From WHTX01 sp038255145 (GTDB lineage: Bacteria; Actinomycetota; Acidimicrobiia; Acidimicrobiales; CAIXPF01), in NCBI GenBank assembly GCA_038255145.1, contig JBBSLP010000010.1, forward strand, positions 41,051 through 105,050: a DNA stretch of 64,000 bases, in the 5' to 3' direction. A program made the position numbers and the translations under genes. Every line of letters starts with the position of its first letter. The stretch's first letter is position 1. Shown in pieces: positions 1 to 7,787 of this stretch. Under the pieces are notes generated by a model that worked only from the letters and a program-made list of their open reading frames with translations, was not told the DNA's origin and ran no database searches.

Positions 1-899
1 CCACCCGACGCCACCACCACCAGGGCCCCCAGCTCCCAACGGTCGGGTTCGGCGGCCAGGGCCTCGGCCAGGGGCAGGGCGAAGGCGTCACCCACCAGGA
101 CGAGGTGGGCGGCACCGGTGGCGGCCACCGTGTCGAGCACCCCGGCGGCGTCGAAGTGGCCGGCACCGGGCAGGTGCACGGTGCCCCCCGCCAGCAGCGA
201 GGCCAGGGCGGCCCACTGGGCGGTGCCGTGGCTGAGGGGGGAGGCGACGAAGGTCCCCGTGGGCAGGGGAGCGAGGTGCTCGACGAGGAGCTCGGGCGCG
301 GTGATGGCCTCGCCGGCCAGGTTGCCACCGCCCAGGGCGGCGAAGAACAGGTCCTCGTGGCGCCACTCGACCCCCTTGGGCCGCCCCGTCGTACCGCCGG
401 TGTAGATCAGGTAGCGGTCGTCCCCCGACCTGCCCGTGCGGGAGCGGGCGACGTCGGGCCACTCGTCGGCGGCGTCGGTCGACCCGGCAGCGATGGTCAC
501 CACCACGGTCCGGCGCGGCGAGCCCCGGGCGCCCGGGGGCGGGTCGCAGGCCTCGGTGAGGATGGCGACCTGGTCCTCCTCGGTGAGCACGAGGACGGGA
601 TCGGCATCGCCCAACAGGTGGTGGAGCTCGTCGAGCACGTAGTGCCGGTGCACGTTGAAGGGGACGGCCCGCAGCTTCCACGCCGCCAGCAGGGCCTCGA
701 CGAAGGCCGGTCGGTCGGCCAGGGCCACGGCGACGCGGTCTCCGGGCCCCACCCCCCGTCGGTGCAGGGTGGCGGCCAACGCGTCGGCCCGTCCGTCGAG
801 GGCGGCGAAGGACGTGGCTCTGCCGTCACAGGTGAGGGCCGTGCGCTCGGGAACGGCGATGGCGACGGCTTCGAAGAGGTCGGCGAGGTTGAACGCCAT
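1..899 (-). CDS. AMP-binding acyl-CoA synthetase, N-terminal part (cut by window edge)
   Basis: The minus strand is open from the ATG at 899 to the left edge of the window, about 299 codons, so the C-terminal part lies outside. The signature phosphate-binding loop YTGGTTGRPKG of the adenylate-forming superfamily is encoded near 365-400. It is preceded by the usual N-terminal half (DRVAVALADRPAFVEALLA) and followed by PLSHGTAQW and a valine-rich strand ending ASGG. Such enzymes activate a carboxylic acid with ATP and join it to CoA in the cytoplasm. The acyl substrate cannot be told from this half. A TACCGT hexamer ends 11 nt before the ATG, and a dyad lies further upstream at 932-947, suggesting repressor control. 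The longer open frames on both strands here are shadows with arginine- and proline-rich composition. Confidence 0.85.
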   Translation of the reverse strand, partial: MAFNLADLFEAVAIAVPERTALTCDGRATSFAALDGRADALAATLHRRGVGPGDRVAVALADRPAFVEALLAAWKLRAVPFNVHRHYVLDELHHLLGDADPVLVLTEEDQVAILTEACDPPPGARGSPRRTVVVTIAAGSTDAADEWPDVARSRTGRSGDDRYLIYTGGTTGRPKGVEWRHEDLFFAALGGGNLAGEAITAPELLVEHLAPLPTGTFVASPLSHGTAQWAALASLLAGGTVHLPGAGHFDAAGVLDTVAATGAAHLVLVGDAFALPLAEALAAEPDRWELGALVVVASG

Positions 900-931
900 G
901 GCGGCGACGGACGGTAGCCACTCTGCCGGCC

Positions 932-947
932 TGTGGCGAACGCCACA
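932..947. promoter_or_regulatory. 16-bp dyad, possible operator of the acyl-CoA synthetase gene
   Basis: The sequence TGTGGCG-AA-CGCCACA is a perfect inverted repeat with 7-bp arms. It sits 33-48 nt upstream of the minus-strand ATG at 899. It covers the expected -35 region if the TACCGT at 911-916 is the -10 element. A TetR- or FadR-type repressor site is an inference from position and symmetry. Confidence 0.4.
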
Positions 948-1033
948 CCAGTAGGGCCACCATGGTCCCCAGGCCCGTCCATCGCCGGCGTGTGTCCCCA
1001 CCCCGTGAGCTGTCGTCGCGCCCGGGGCGATGG

Positions 1034-1039
1034 TAGAAC
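1034..1039 (+). promoter_or_regulatory. Predicted -10 hexamer, fasciclin lipoprotein gene
   Basis: TAGAAC ends 8 nt before the ATG at 1048, the arrangement expected of a leaderless transcript. No Shine-Dalgarno sequence is visible. Confidence 0.35.
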
Positions 1040-1047
1040 CTGCACCC

Positions 1048-1764
1048 ATGCGCCGACGTGGCTCCTTGCTGGTTGGGACGTTGCTGTTGGGCCTTGTCGC
1101 CTCCGGGTGCACCCGTGGCCACGAGGGCCCCGTGGCCTTCTCCGGCATCCCCCGCCCCACCGCTCCCCCCACCAACATCGTCGAGCAGCTCGAGCAGGAC
1201 GAGCTCGGCCGCTTCACCACCCTGCTCGACCTGGTGGCGCCCACGGCGCCCGCCGGTGCCAGTGCCGCCGAGGTCGCCGCCGACAAGGCGGTCACCGAGG
1301 CCAACGCGGGGCTGGTCGAGCTGTTGACCGGCACGGGGCCGGTGACGATCTTCGCCCCCACCAACACGGCGTTCGCCGCTCTCGGGGTGACGGAAGCCCA
1401 GCTCAAGGCCAACCCTGCCGCCCTGAACGCCATCCTGTCGCTGCACGTGGTCGAGAAGGACGTCAGCTTCTCCGAGCCTCCCTACGTGACCGACGGGCTC
1501 GTCGACGGGCGCACCAAGCCCGAGGACGCAGGCCTGGTCATCGTGTCCGCCGCCAGCACGTTGCCCAGCGTGGCCGGCCCCAACCTGCTGCTCAGCGGCA
1601 CCACCAAGCAGGTGTGGGTCGAGGACGACAGCCGCCGCGTCTCCGTCGTCGAGCCCGACCTGCAGGCGCCCAACGGCTTCGTCCAGATCGTGGACAAGGT
1701 GCTGCTGCCCCCGGGCACGGTCGTCGGCGGCGCCGCCGCGGCCACCACGACCCCGCGGACCTGA
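1048..1764 (+). CDS. Fasciclin-domain lipoprotein
   Basis: The protein has 238 residues. It opens with a lipoprotein signal peptide, MRRRGSLLVGTLLLGLVASGC, with lipobox VASGC, so it is probably lipid-anchored on the outer face of the membrane. A single FAS1 (fasciclin) domain fills about residues 45-225. It shows the typical first block VTIFAPTNTAF and the ending GFVQIVDKVLLPPG. FAS1 domains are known for adhesion or binding roles; the ligand here is unknown. Residues 10-50 are a loose linker rich in Pro and Thr. I chose the ATG at 1048 over the upstream in-frame start at 1030 because it begins the signal peptide cleanly and sits 8 nt after a -10-like hexamer. The gene is monocistronic and ends at a terminator shared with the convergent gene. 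Confidence 0.85.
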   Translation: MRRRGSLLVGTLLLGLVASGCTRGHEGPVAFSGIPRPTAPPTNIVEQLEQDELGRFTTLLDLVAPTAPAGASAAEVAADKAVTEANAGLVELLTGTGPVTIFAPTNTAFAALGVTEAQLKANPAALNAILSLHVVEKDVSFSEPPYVTDGLVDGRTKPEDAGLVIVSAASTLPSVAGPNLLLSGTTKQVWVEDDSRRVSVVEPDLQAPNGFVQIVDKVLLPPGTVVGGAAAATTTPRT

Positions 1765-1792
1765 CGCCCCGGCGTCCAGCCCTGACCCAAGA

Positions 1793-1825
1793 GAGCGCCG
1801 CTGACCCCCGGGTTCAGCGGCGCTC
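1793..1825. terminator. Bidirectional terminator hairpin
   Basis: A perfect 12-bp stem (GAGCGCCGCTGA / TCAGCGGCGCTC) with a 9-nt loop lies between two convergent genes. There is no strong T-run on either side, so it may work poorly as an intrinsic terminator alone. Confidence 0.7.
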
Positions 1826-1864
1826 CTGCGTCAATCGGTCCGCACGCTCATTCGGACCGGGCCG

Positions 1865-2263
1865 TCACTTGAACCAGACCCGCTGGTAGTCCCGGCTCAT
1901 CGGGTGGAGCAGGAGGGCGGCCCGGGCCCCGATGAAGAGCATGGCGATGAGGTTCCCGAAGCCCAGTAGGTCGGCCAGGTTGCCGATGTCGACGAGCAGC
2001 AGGATCACCTCGCCGCAGGTCAACACCACGCCCAGCCGGTAACCCCAGCGCTTCTCGTTGGCGATGCCGAAGGCGGCGACGGCCATGCCCACGTAGGACG
2101 CCACCCCGGCCAGGCCCCCGATGCCGGGGATCCACTCACCGAGCTGCGAGTACGGTGTGTACTGCCGAAGGAGGAGCCCGAACGCCGCGTTCAGGTACAG
2201 CAGCCACACAGCCAGCTGCAGCGTCTGCGGCTGTGAGGGGTTGGTCCACCGGCGGGTCTCCAT
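1865..2263 (-). CDS. Small integral membrane protein, unknown function
   Basis: The protein has 132 residues and about four hydrophobic segments: near residues 14-30 (LAVWLLYLNAAFGLLL), 42-62, 68-88 and 93-115. The C-terminus ends in a basic cytoplasm-like tail, SRDYQRVWFK. I do not recognise the family. The start at 2263 is supported by a GGAGG sequence just upstream on the minus strand. The start codon shares the tetramer CATG with the start codon of the divergent nucleotidyltransferase gene, so each gene has its ribosome site inside the other. Its 3' end faces the fasciclin gene across a terminator. Confidence 0.7.
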   Translation of the reverse strand: METRRWTNPSQPQTLQLAVWLLYLNAAFGLLLRQYTPYSQLGEWIPGIGGLAGVASYVGMAVAAFGIANEKRWGYRLGVVLTCGEVILLLVDIGNLADLLGFGNLIAMLFIGARAALLLHPMSRDYQRVWFK

Positions 2264-3077
2264 GACCTCCAGTCTGGCAGGTGTCGTCCTCGCAGCAGGA
2301 ACAGGGTCTCGGCTCCGGCCGCTGACCACGCTGCGCCCCAAGGTGCTGTGCCCGGTCGGGGGCACGGCCCTGATCGACCACGCCATCGAGCGCGTCCGCC
2401 ACCTCACCGAAGACCTGGCCGTGAACGTGCACGCCCTTCCTGACCAGCTGTTGGACCACCTGGCCCGCCACCACCACGACGGGGTGGTGACGTCGATGGA
2501 GGACGAGGCCCTGGGCACGGCGGGGGCCGTGGGCCGGCTGCGGAGCTGGATCGACGGCCGGGCCGTGGTCGTGGTCAACGGCGACACCTGGTGCCCCGCT
2601 CCCCTGGCCGACCTGGTGGCGGGTTGGGACGGCGAGCGGGTCCGCGTCCACGTGGCCGGCCCTCAGCCGTTCGGGCCCCGGTCGCGCATCGTGGCCTCGC
2701 TCATGCCCTGGACCGTGGCCCGCGAGCTGCGGGCCGAACCCAGCGGCCTCTACGAGGTGGTGTGGCGGGCCGCCCACCAGCAGGGTCGCCTGGAGACCGT
2801 GCACTGGAACGGCGCCTTCGTCGACTGCGGCACCCCGGCGGACTACCTGGCCGCCAACCTCGAGGCCCTGGCCCAGGCCGGGCTGACGTCGCTGGTGGCC
2901 ACCGGGGCCCGGTTGGCGGGTGAGGCCTCGGTGGGCGACGGGGTGGTGGTGGGGTCGGGTGCCTCGGTGTCGGGCCGGCTCGAGCGCTGCGTGGTGTGGC
3001 CCGGTGCCCGGGTCGACCGGGGGGAGGTGCTCATCGACGCCGTGCGCGCCGGTCCCCTCACCGTGCTCGTGCGCTGA
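2262..3077 (+). CDS. Sugar-1-phosphate nucleotidyltransferase
   Basis: The 271-residue protein begins with the NTP-transferase signature GVVLAAGTGSRLRPLT (residues 7-22), followed by PKVLCPVGGTALIDHAI and the metal-binding VVVNGDTW near residue 103. The C-terminal 60 residues (GEASVGDGVVVGSGASVSG) resemble the left-handed beta-helix of glucose-1-phosphate or mannose-1-phosphate nucleotidyltransferases. It should make an NDP-sugar in the cytoplasm; the base and sugar cannot be assigned. At 271 residues it is shorter than most two-domain members (about 350), with a reduced helix. The start is fixed by the family N-terminus. The last 20 bp overlap the 3' end of rlmN on the other strand. Confidence 0.85.
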   Translation: MTSSLAGVVLAAGTGSRLRPLTTLRPKVLCPVGGTALIDHAIERVRHLTEDLAVNVHALPDQLLDHLARHHHDGVVTSMEDEALGTAGAVGRLRSWIDGRAVVVVNGDTWCPAPLADLVAGWDGERVRVHVAGPQPFGPRSRIVASLMPWTVARELRAEPSGLYEVVWRAAHQQGRLETVHWNGAFVDCGTPADYLAANLEALAQAGLTSLVATGARLAGEASVGDGVVVGSGASVSGRLERCVVWPGARVDRGEVLIDAVRAGPLTVLVR

Positions 3078-4236
3078 GCTTCACCGGCCGTTCCGTCGAT
3101 GCGCCCGTCGACACCGACCCTGCCGTCGACCCCGCCACACGGATGGCTCCCGAGGCGCTGGCCGCCAGCTGCCCACAGGCAGCGGCGATGTCGGTGCCCC
3201 GGTTGCGGCGCACGGTGACGTTGACGCCCCGGGCGTCGAGCCGGTCCTTGAAGTGCTGGACCCCGTCGGGTGGGGTGCCCTGGGTCAGGTAGCCGGGCGT
3301 CGGGTTGAGGGGGATGAGGTTGACGTGGGCCTTGAGCGGTCGCACCAGCGCCGCCAGCTCGTCAGCGTCGCGGTCGCGGTCGTTGACCCCGTCGATGAGG
3401 GCCCACTCGAAGGACAGCCGCCGGCCCTTGGCCTCGATGTACTCCCGGCATGCCTGGACGAGCACATCGAGGGGGTAGCGACGGTTGAGGGGCACGAGGG
3501 AGTCCCGCAGCTCGTCGTTGGCCGCGTGGAGGGACACGGCCAGGTTGACGGGCAGGGCCTCGGTGGACAGGCGGCGGATGCCGGGCACGACGCCCACGGT
3601 GGACACGGTGAGGTGGCGGGCCGATATGCCCACGGCACCGTGGAGGCGCTCGACGGCCGGCCACAGCCGGTCGTAGTTGGCCAGGGGCTCGCCCATGCCC
3701 ATGAACACCACGTTGGCCACCCGCCGGTCACGCCCGGCGGCGCTGCGGATGGCCCAAAGCACCTGCTCGACGATCTCCCCGGTGCGCAGGTGGCGGTCGA
3801 AGCCCGCCTGCCCGGTGGCGCAGAACGTGCAGCCCATGGCGCAGCCGGCCTGGGTGGAGACGCACACCGTGCTGCGCTTGGGGTAGTGCATGAGCACGGT
3901 CTCGACCCGGCCGCCGTCGGGCAGGGTCCACAGGGCCTTGTGGGTCTCGCCGTCGTCGGCCAGGGACTCGAGCTCGAGGGTCAGCGCGGCGGGGGCGGCC
4001 TCGGCCAGGCGGACCCGCAGGGCCTTGGGCAGGTTGGTCATCTCCTCGGGCCGGCGGGCCTGGGCGTAGAGCCCCTCCCACACCTGCTGGAGGCGGTAGG
4101 CGGGCTCGCCGTCGAGGAGCCGTGCCAGCTCGTCCTGCTCGAGGTCGTACAGGCCGACCTGGTCCTTCCACGACGGCGCGGCCGACGTGGGGGAGGTGGT
4201 GGGCGGAGGGGCGGTGGTGGGCGACGGGGGGGTCAC
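3058..4236 (-). CDS. rlmN: 23S rRNA/tRNA adenine-C2 methyltransferase (radical SAM)
   Basis: RlmN methylates A2503 of 23S rRNA, and A37 of some tRNAs, at carbon 2 using a radical SAM mechanism. The 392-residue protein has the cluster motif CAMGCTFC (about residues 137-144), the glycine-rich SAM motif VFMGMGEPLANYD, and the conserved C-terminal RGTDIAAACGQLA that holds the second catalytic cysteine. Residues 1-25 are a proline- and threonine-rich extension not needed by the family. I chose the GTG at 4236 because it overlaps the mshD stop in the arrangement GTGA, which implies translational coupling. A much longer open frame upstream is a shadow of mshD. The last 20 bp run into the convergent nucleotidyltransferase gene. 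Confidence 0.95.
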   Translation of the reverse strand: MTPPSPTTAPPPTTSPTSAAPSWKDQVGLYDLEQDELARLLDGEPAYRLQQVWEGLYAQARRPEEMTNLPKALRVRLAEAAPAALTLELESLADDGETHKALWTLPDGGRVETVLMHYPKRSTVCVSTQAGCAMGCTFCATGQAGFDRHLRTGEIVEQVLWAIRSAAGRDRRVANVVFMGMGEPLANYDRLWPAVERLHGAVGISARHLTVSTVGVVPGIRRLSTEALPVNLAVSLHAANDELRDSLVPLNRRYPLDVLVQACREYIEAKGRRLSFEWALIDGVNDRDRDADELAALVRPLKAHVNLIPLNPTPGYLTQGTPPDGVQHFKDRLDARGVNVTVRRNRGTDIAAACGQLAASASGAIRVAGSTAGSVSTGASTERPVKLSARAR

Positions 4237-5162
4237 GTGGCCGCCACCGTGGTGCGGAAGGAGCGGTCGGTGCGGATCACGGTGAAGCCCAGCTTCTCGT
4301 AGAGGCGGATGGCGCCGGCGTTGTCGCCCTCGACGAACAGCATGCCCTCGGTGGCGCCGCGGTTCGACAGGTGGTCGAGGCCGGCCACGGTCAGGTCCCT
4401 GCCCAGGCCCCGGCCGTGGAAGTCGGGGTCGACGCAGATGACGTGGATCTCGCCCTGGGTGGTGCCATCGGGCGCGGCGGGGAAGAGCTTGGTCCAGCAG
4501 AAGCCGGCCAGGCGCCCGCCGATGTCGTGGAGCAGGAAGCCGGCGGGGTCGAACCAGGGCTCGGTCTTGCGCTCGTCGAGGTCGGCCCGGCTCATGTCGC
4601 CCTGGTCGGGGTGGCGCACGAAGGCCCGGCGGTTGACGCTCAGCACCTCGTCCTCGTCCCGGCCGACCACGAAGGGGCGCAGGACCAGGTCGGCGTGCAC
4701 GCCCGTGGGCAGGGGGCGCACCATCTGCAGCAGGGTGCGGTGGGCCACGAGACCGGCCCGGGCCGCCACCTCGGCGTGCGAGGGCGTGGCCGCCACCGCC
4801 CACAGGTCGACCACGCCACCACCGGCCGCACCCACCTGGCGCAGGACGGTGGAGAGGAGGGAGGCGCCGACGTCGGCGGTGAGGGTGCGGTGGGCGGGGT
4901 CGACGAGCAGCTCGGCCGTCCAGCGCCCGTCCACCGAGCGCACGGCCTGCAGGTAGGCGGTGAGGGTGCTGGCGGCACGGGAGGAGCTGGCGTCGTCGGA
5001 CCACGCCGCGGCGAAGCCGCCGCCGTCGCCGGTCACCCGCTGGTGCCAGGCCCCGTCCCCGACGGAGGAGTGGCCCACCGTGGCCGCGGCACGGGCCGCG
5101 AGTTCGACCACGTCAGCGGCCTGTGCGGGGTCGAGGCGGTCGACCGGGCCGTGCAACGCCAT
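4233..5162 (-). CDS. mshD: Mycothiol synthase
   Basis: MshD acetylates Cys-GlcN-Ins with acetyl-CoA, the last step in making mycothiol, the low-molecular-weight thiol of actinobacteria. The 309-residue protein has two GNAT halves, as known for the family. The C-terminal half carries the acetyl-CoA loop VDPDFHGRGLGRDL and the end FVEGDNAGAIRLYEKLGF. The substrate-side segment RAFVRHPDQGDMSRADL matches MshD rather than a generic acetyltransferase. A TAGTGT hexamer ends 6 nt upstream of the ATG, which suggests a leaderless message. The stop overlaps the start of rlmN by 4 nt. The gene is one of the strongest pointers to an actinobacterial host. Confidence 0.93.
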   Translation of the reverse strand: MALHGPVDRLDPAQAADVVELAARAAATVGHSSVGDGAWHQRVTGDGGGFAAAWSDDASSSRAASTLTAYLQAVRSVDGRWTAELLVDPAHRTLTADVGASLLSTVLRQVGAAGGGVVDLWAVAATPSHAEVAARAGLVAHRTLLQMVRPLPTGVHADLVLRPFVVGRDEDEVLSVNRRAFVRHPDQGDMSRADLDERKTEPWFDPAGFLLHDIGGRLAGFCWTKLFPAAPDGTTQGEIHVICVDPDFHGRGLGRDLTVAGLDHLSNRGATEGMLFVEGDNAGAIRLYEKLGFTVIRTDRSFRTTVAAT

Positions 5163-5168
5163 GGCGAG

Positions 5169-5174
5169 ACACTA
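5169..5174 (-). promoter_or_regulatory. Predicted -10 hexamer, mshD-rlmN operon
   Basis: Read on the minus strand, TAGTGT ends 6 nt before the mshD ATG. This fits a leaderless transcript. A -35 box is not evident. Confidence 0.45.
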
Positions 5175-5245
5175 CCGCCGTCACCGTCCCTGCCCGGGTC
5201 CGGCCCCGGGCCTGCGACCTGGCCGGCTGTCCGCTGGTGACACCC

Positions 5246-5290
5246 CGGGAGCGGTCCGGGGAGCGGTCCGGGGAGTGCCGGGGAGCGGGG
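5246..5290. repeat. Short direct repeat (GGTCCGGGGAGC unit)
   Basis: Three to four imperfect copies of a 11-12-bp unit, GGTCCGGGGAGC, follow each other in the gap before nth, the last copies reading TGCCGGGGAGC. They lie upstream of the predicted nth -10 hexamer at 5292. Confidence 0.6.
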
Positions 5291-5291
5291 C

Positions 5292-5297
5292 TAGCGT
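5292..5297 (+). promoter_or_regulatory. Predicted -10 hexamer, nth
   Basis: TAGCGT ends 8 nt before the nth GTG start. The same hexamer and spacing recur before the gene at 19202. Confidence 0.45.
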
Positions 5298-5305
5298 GAC
5301 GGGCC

Positions 5306-6028
5306 GTGGGTACGCCGAGGACGCCGAAGGGCCGGGCACGGGAGATCGACCGTCGCCTGACCGAGCTCTACCCCGAGGCCCTGTGCGAGCTCGACCACAG
5401 CAGCCCCTTCCAGCTGCTGGTGGCCACCATCCTGTCGGCCCAGACGACCGACGTGCGGGTCAACTCGGTCACCCCCGCCCTCTTCGCCCGTTACCCCGGC
5501 CCCGAGGACCTCGCCCACGCCGACCCCGAGGAGCTGCAGCGTCTCATCCACCCCACCGGCTTCTTCAACGCCAAGTCCCGCAGCCTGATGGGCATGGCCA
5601 ACCGGTTGGTGGACGAGTTCGGCGGCGAGGTGCCGGGGCGCATGGAGGACCTGACCTCGTTGCCCGGGGTGGGGCGCAAGACGGCCAACGTGGTGCGCAG
5701 CGTGGCCCTGGACCTGCCCGGCCTGCCCGTGGACACCCACGTGACCCGCCTGGCCACCCGCCTGGGCCTGACCACCGAGACCGACCCGGTGAAGATCGAG
5801 CTGGAGCTGAACGGCTACATAGGCCCGGCCCGACGGGGGGAGTTCAGCCTGCGGCTCATCCTCCACGGACGCCGGGTGTGCGCGGCCCGCACGCCGGCGT
5901 GCGACCGTTGCCTGCTGTCGGACCTGTGCCCGTCGAGCCGGGTGCCCCGGGCCCCTCGGGCCCGTCGGCGGGCGGCGGACCCCGCGCCGATCCCCTCGGA
6001 ACAGCCCGTGGTGACCCTCACACCGTGA
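5306..6028 (+). CDS. nth: Endonuclease III
   Basis: Nth removes oxidised pyrimidines from DNA and cuts the strand at the abasic site. The 240-residue protein has the helix-hairpin-helix LPGVGRKTANVV (about residues 117-128) that holds the catalytic lysine, and the aspartate motif PVDTHV about 20 residues later. Four cysteines spaced C-x6-C-x2-C-x5-C (CAARTPACDRCLLSDLC) near residue 198 bind the 4Fe-4S cluster. About 25 residues after the cluster are basic and proline-rich, an extension beyond E. coli Nth. The GTG start is supported by the -10-like hexamer 8 nt upstream. The gene stands alone between the divergent mshD operon and a terminator. Confidence 0.95.
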   Translation: MGTPRTPKGRAREIDRRLTELYPEALCELDHSSPFQLLVATILSAQTTDVRVNSVTPALFARYPGPEDLAHADPEELQRLIHPTGFFNAKSRSLMGMANRLVDEFGGEVPGRMEDLTSLPGVGRKTANVVRSVALDLPGLPVDTHVTRLATRLGLTTETDPVKIELELNGYIGPARRGEFSLRLILHGRRVCAARTPACDRCLLSDLCPSSRVPRAPRARRRAADPAPIPSEQPVVTLTP

Positions 6029-6147
6029 GCGTCACCAGATTTTCGCTCTGGGACGTGCACGGACCCTCCGGCCCGGTTATGCTGACCGCACCAGGTTCCC
6101 GCCACCTGGTATAGGCGACATAGGGATCCGCCGCCCAGTGTCGCCCC

Positions 6148-6184
6148 GTGAGCGCCGCCACGAGCGGCGCTCACGTCGTTTTCC
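6148..6184 (+). terminator. Rho-independent terminator after nth
   Basis: An 11-bp perfect stem, GTGAGCGCCGC / GCGGCGCTCAC, with a CACGA loop is followed by GTCGTTTTCC. It is the clearest intrinsic terminator in the window and faces the plus strand. Confidence 0.8.
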
Positions 6185-6207
6185 GACAAGGTCGCCCGGG
6201 AGGCCGC

Positions 6208-6408
6208 TCAGCTGTCACCGACGTCGCGCACCAGTCGGGCCATGCGCCTCGACGCGGCCCGCAGGTGGCGCTCGATCTCCTCGAGGGCGAGGACGCGCTC
6301 CTCGTGGCGGGCGTTCTTCTCCTCGAGGGCGAGGTCGTACACCCGACGGGCGAGGTCGTCGACCGTCCCGGAGATGGCAGCGATCTGAGGACCGAGGTTG
6401 CCGGACAT
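6208..6408 (-). CDS. Small helical protein, unknown function
   Basis: The 66-residue protein is predicted to be almost entirely helical. Residues 10-60 carry a heptad-like pattern (VDDLARRVYDLALEEKNARH) with many Arg and Glu, suggesting a short coiled coil. I do not recognise a family. Support for translation comes from its clean composition and from a TAGAAG hexamer ending 6 nt before the ATG. It is divergent from the his operon, with only 83 bp between the two starts. Confidence 0.6.
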   Translation of the reverse strand: MSGNLGPQIAAISGTVDDLARRVYDLALEEKNARHEERVLALEEIERHLRAASRRMARLVRDVGDS

Positions 6409-6414
6409 GGGTCC

Positions 6415-6420
6415 CTTCTA
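6415..6420 (-). promoter_or_regulatory. Predicted -10 hexamer, small helical protein gene
   Basis: On the minus strand TAGAAG ends 6 nt before the ATG at 6408. The sixth base departs from the TANNNT pattern. Confidence 0.3.
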
Positions 6421-6474
6421 CCGGACGGGGCCGAGCCGGGGAGAACCCGGTGGGCTTCGACCCGGGGCGACGGG

Positions 6475-6480
6475 TAGGTT
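6475..6480 (+). promoter_or_regulatory. Predicted -10 hexamer, his operon
   Basis: TAGGTT ends 11 nt before the hisD ATG, slightly longer than the 6-8 nt seen elsewhere. The leader would be only a few nucleotides, so no room exists for a his attenuator. Confidence 0.35.
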
Positions 6481-6491
6481 CGACCGTCGAC

Positions 6492-7787
6492 ATGCTCGAG
6501 CGACTCGACCTCCGCGGCGTGACCGATGACCTGCGCCGACACCTGCCCCGGCCCAACCTGGGCGGCGACGAGCCCATCGACGTCGTACGCGCCATCCTGA
6601 CCGACGTGGAGGCCCGCGGCGACGTGGCCCTGCGTGAGCTCACCGAACGATTCGACGGCGTCACCCTGACCGATCTGCGGGTGCCGGCCGAGGAGATCGC
6701 CGCCGCCCGGCGTGACATCGACCCTGCCGTCGGTGCCGCCCTCGAGGAGGCCGCCGGCAACATCGAGGCCTTCCACCGCACCCAGCTGACGTCGCCCCAC
6801 ACCTACGAGCGCCACGGCATCACCGTGCGGGGCTACAAGGTCCCCGTCGACCGGGCCGGGCTCTACGTCCCCGGGGGCCGGGCCGTGTACCCCTCGACGG
6901 TGCTCATGACCGCCGTGCCCGGCCGGGTGGCCGGCGTGCCCGAACTGGCCCTGTGCGTCCCCCCCGACCGCCGCACCGGGCGGGTCCCCCAGGCCACCCT
7001 GGCCGCGGCGGCCGTGGCCGGTGTGGACGAGGTCTACGCCGTGGGCGGCGCCCAGGCCATCGCGGCCATGGCCTTCGGCACCGAGTCCATCCGCCCCGTG
7101 GACGTCATCGTCGGCCCCGGCAACGCCTACGTGGCCGTGGCCAAGCGCGAGGTGGCCGGGCGGGGCCGGGTGGCCATCCCCTCGGCCTTCGCCGGGCCGT
7201 CCGAGGTGGTGGTGGTGGCCGACCACAGCGTCCCCGCCGACTTCGCCGCCATCGACCTGGTCGTGCAGGCCGAGCACGGTCCCGGTGGGCTGAGCTGGCT
7301 GCTGTGCTGGTCCGAGGACGTGTTGGCCCAGGTCGACGCGGCCGTCGAGCGCCTGGTGGCCGCCGCCCCCCGCCGGGAGGACATCGTGGCCACCATGGAC
7401 GGCAACGGCTACGCCGTGCTGTGCGACGGACCCGAGCAGGCCATGGCCGTGGCCAACCTCATCGCCCCCGAACACCTCGAGCTGCTGTGCGAGGGGGCCG
7501 AGGAGCTCACCGCCCTGGTGCGCCACGCCGGTGCCGTGTTCTGCGGCCCCCTGGCCCCGGCGTCCATCGGTGACTACCTGGCCGGTCCCAGTCACGTGCT
7601 GCCCACCTTCGGCTCGGCCCGCTTCGGTTCCGCCCTCACCGTGGACGACTTCCTCAAGCACCTGCACGTCGTCACCGTGGACCCACAGGGTTTCGAGCGG
7701 GCCGCCCCCCACGTGGTCGCCCTGGCCCTGGCCGAGGGCCTCGATGCCCACGCCCAGTCCATCCTGTTGCGCCAGGGGGCACGATGA
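6492..7787 (+). CDS. hisD: Histidinol dehydrogenase
   Basis: HisD oxidises L-histidinol to L-histidine in two NAD-dependent steps, ending histidine synthesis. The 431-residue protein is of normal family length. Expected zinc ligands can be seen: Gln and His in QAEHGPGG, the Asp in GDYLAGPSHVLPT and the His in DAHAQSILLR. The segment AGLYVPGGRAVYPSTVLM is typical of the family. The ATG at 6492 is chosen because family proteins start about here; the open frame continues 350 bp upstream without protein-like content. It is the first gene of a run hisD-C-B-H-A in which each gene overlaps the next by 4 nt. Confidence 0.96.
   Translation: MLERLDLRGVTDDLRRHLPRPNLGGDEPIDVVRAILTDVEARGDVALRELTERFDGVTLTDLRVPAEEIAAARRDIDPAVGAALEEAAGNIEAFHRTQLTSPHTYERHGITVRGYKVPVDRAGLYVPGGRAVYPSTVLMTAVPGRVAGVPELALCVPPDRRTGRVPQATLAAAAVAGVDEVYAVGGAQAIAAMAFGTESIRPVDVIVGPGNAYVAVAKREVAGRGRVAIPSAFAGPSEVVVVADHSVPADFAAIDLVVQAEHGPGGLSWLLCWSEDVLAQVDAAVERLVAAAPRREDIVATMDGNGYAVLCDGPEQAMAVANLIAPEHLELLCEGAEELTALVRHAGAVFCGPLAPASIGDYLAGPSHVLPTFGSARFGSALTVDDFLKHLHVVTVDPQGFERAAPHVVALALAEGLDAHAQSILLRQGAR

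Noticed and set aside
3058..5004. A 648-residue fusion of rlmN with an upstream domain
   Set aside because: The upstream part is a shadow of mshD. The GTGA overlap at 4233-4236 gives a standard-length RlmN.
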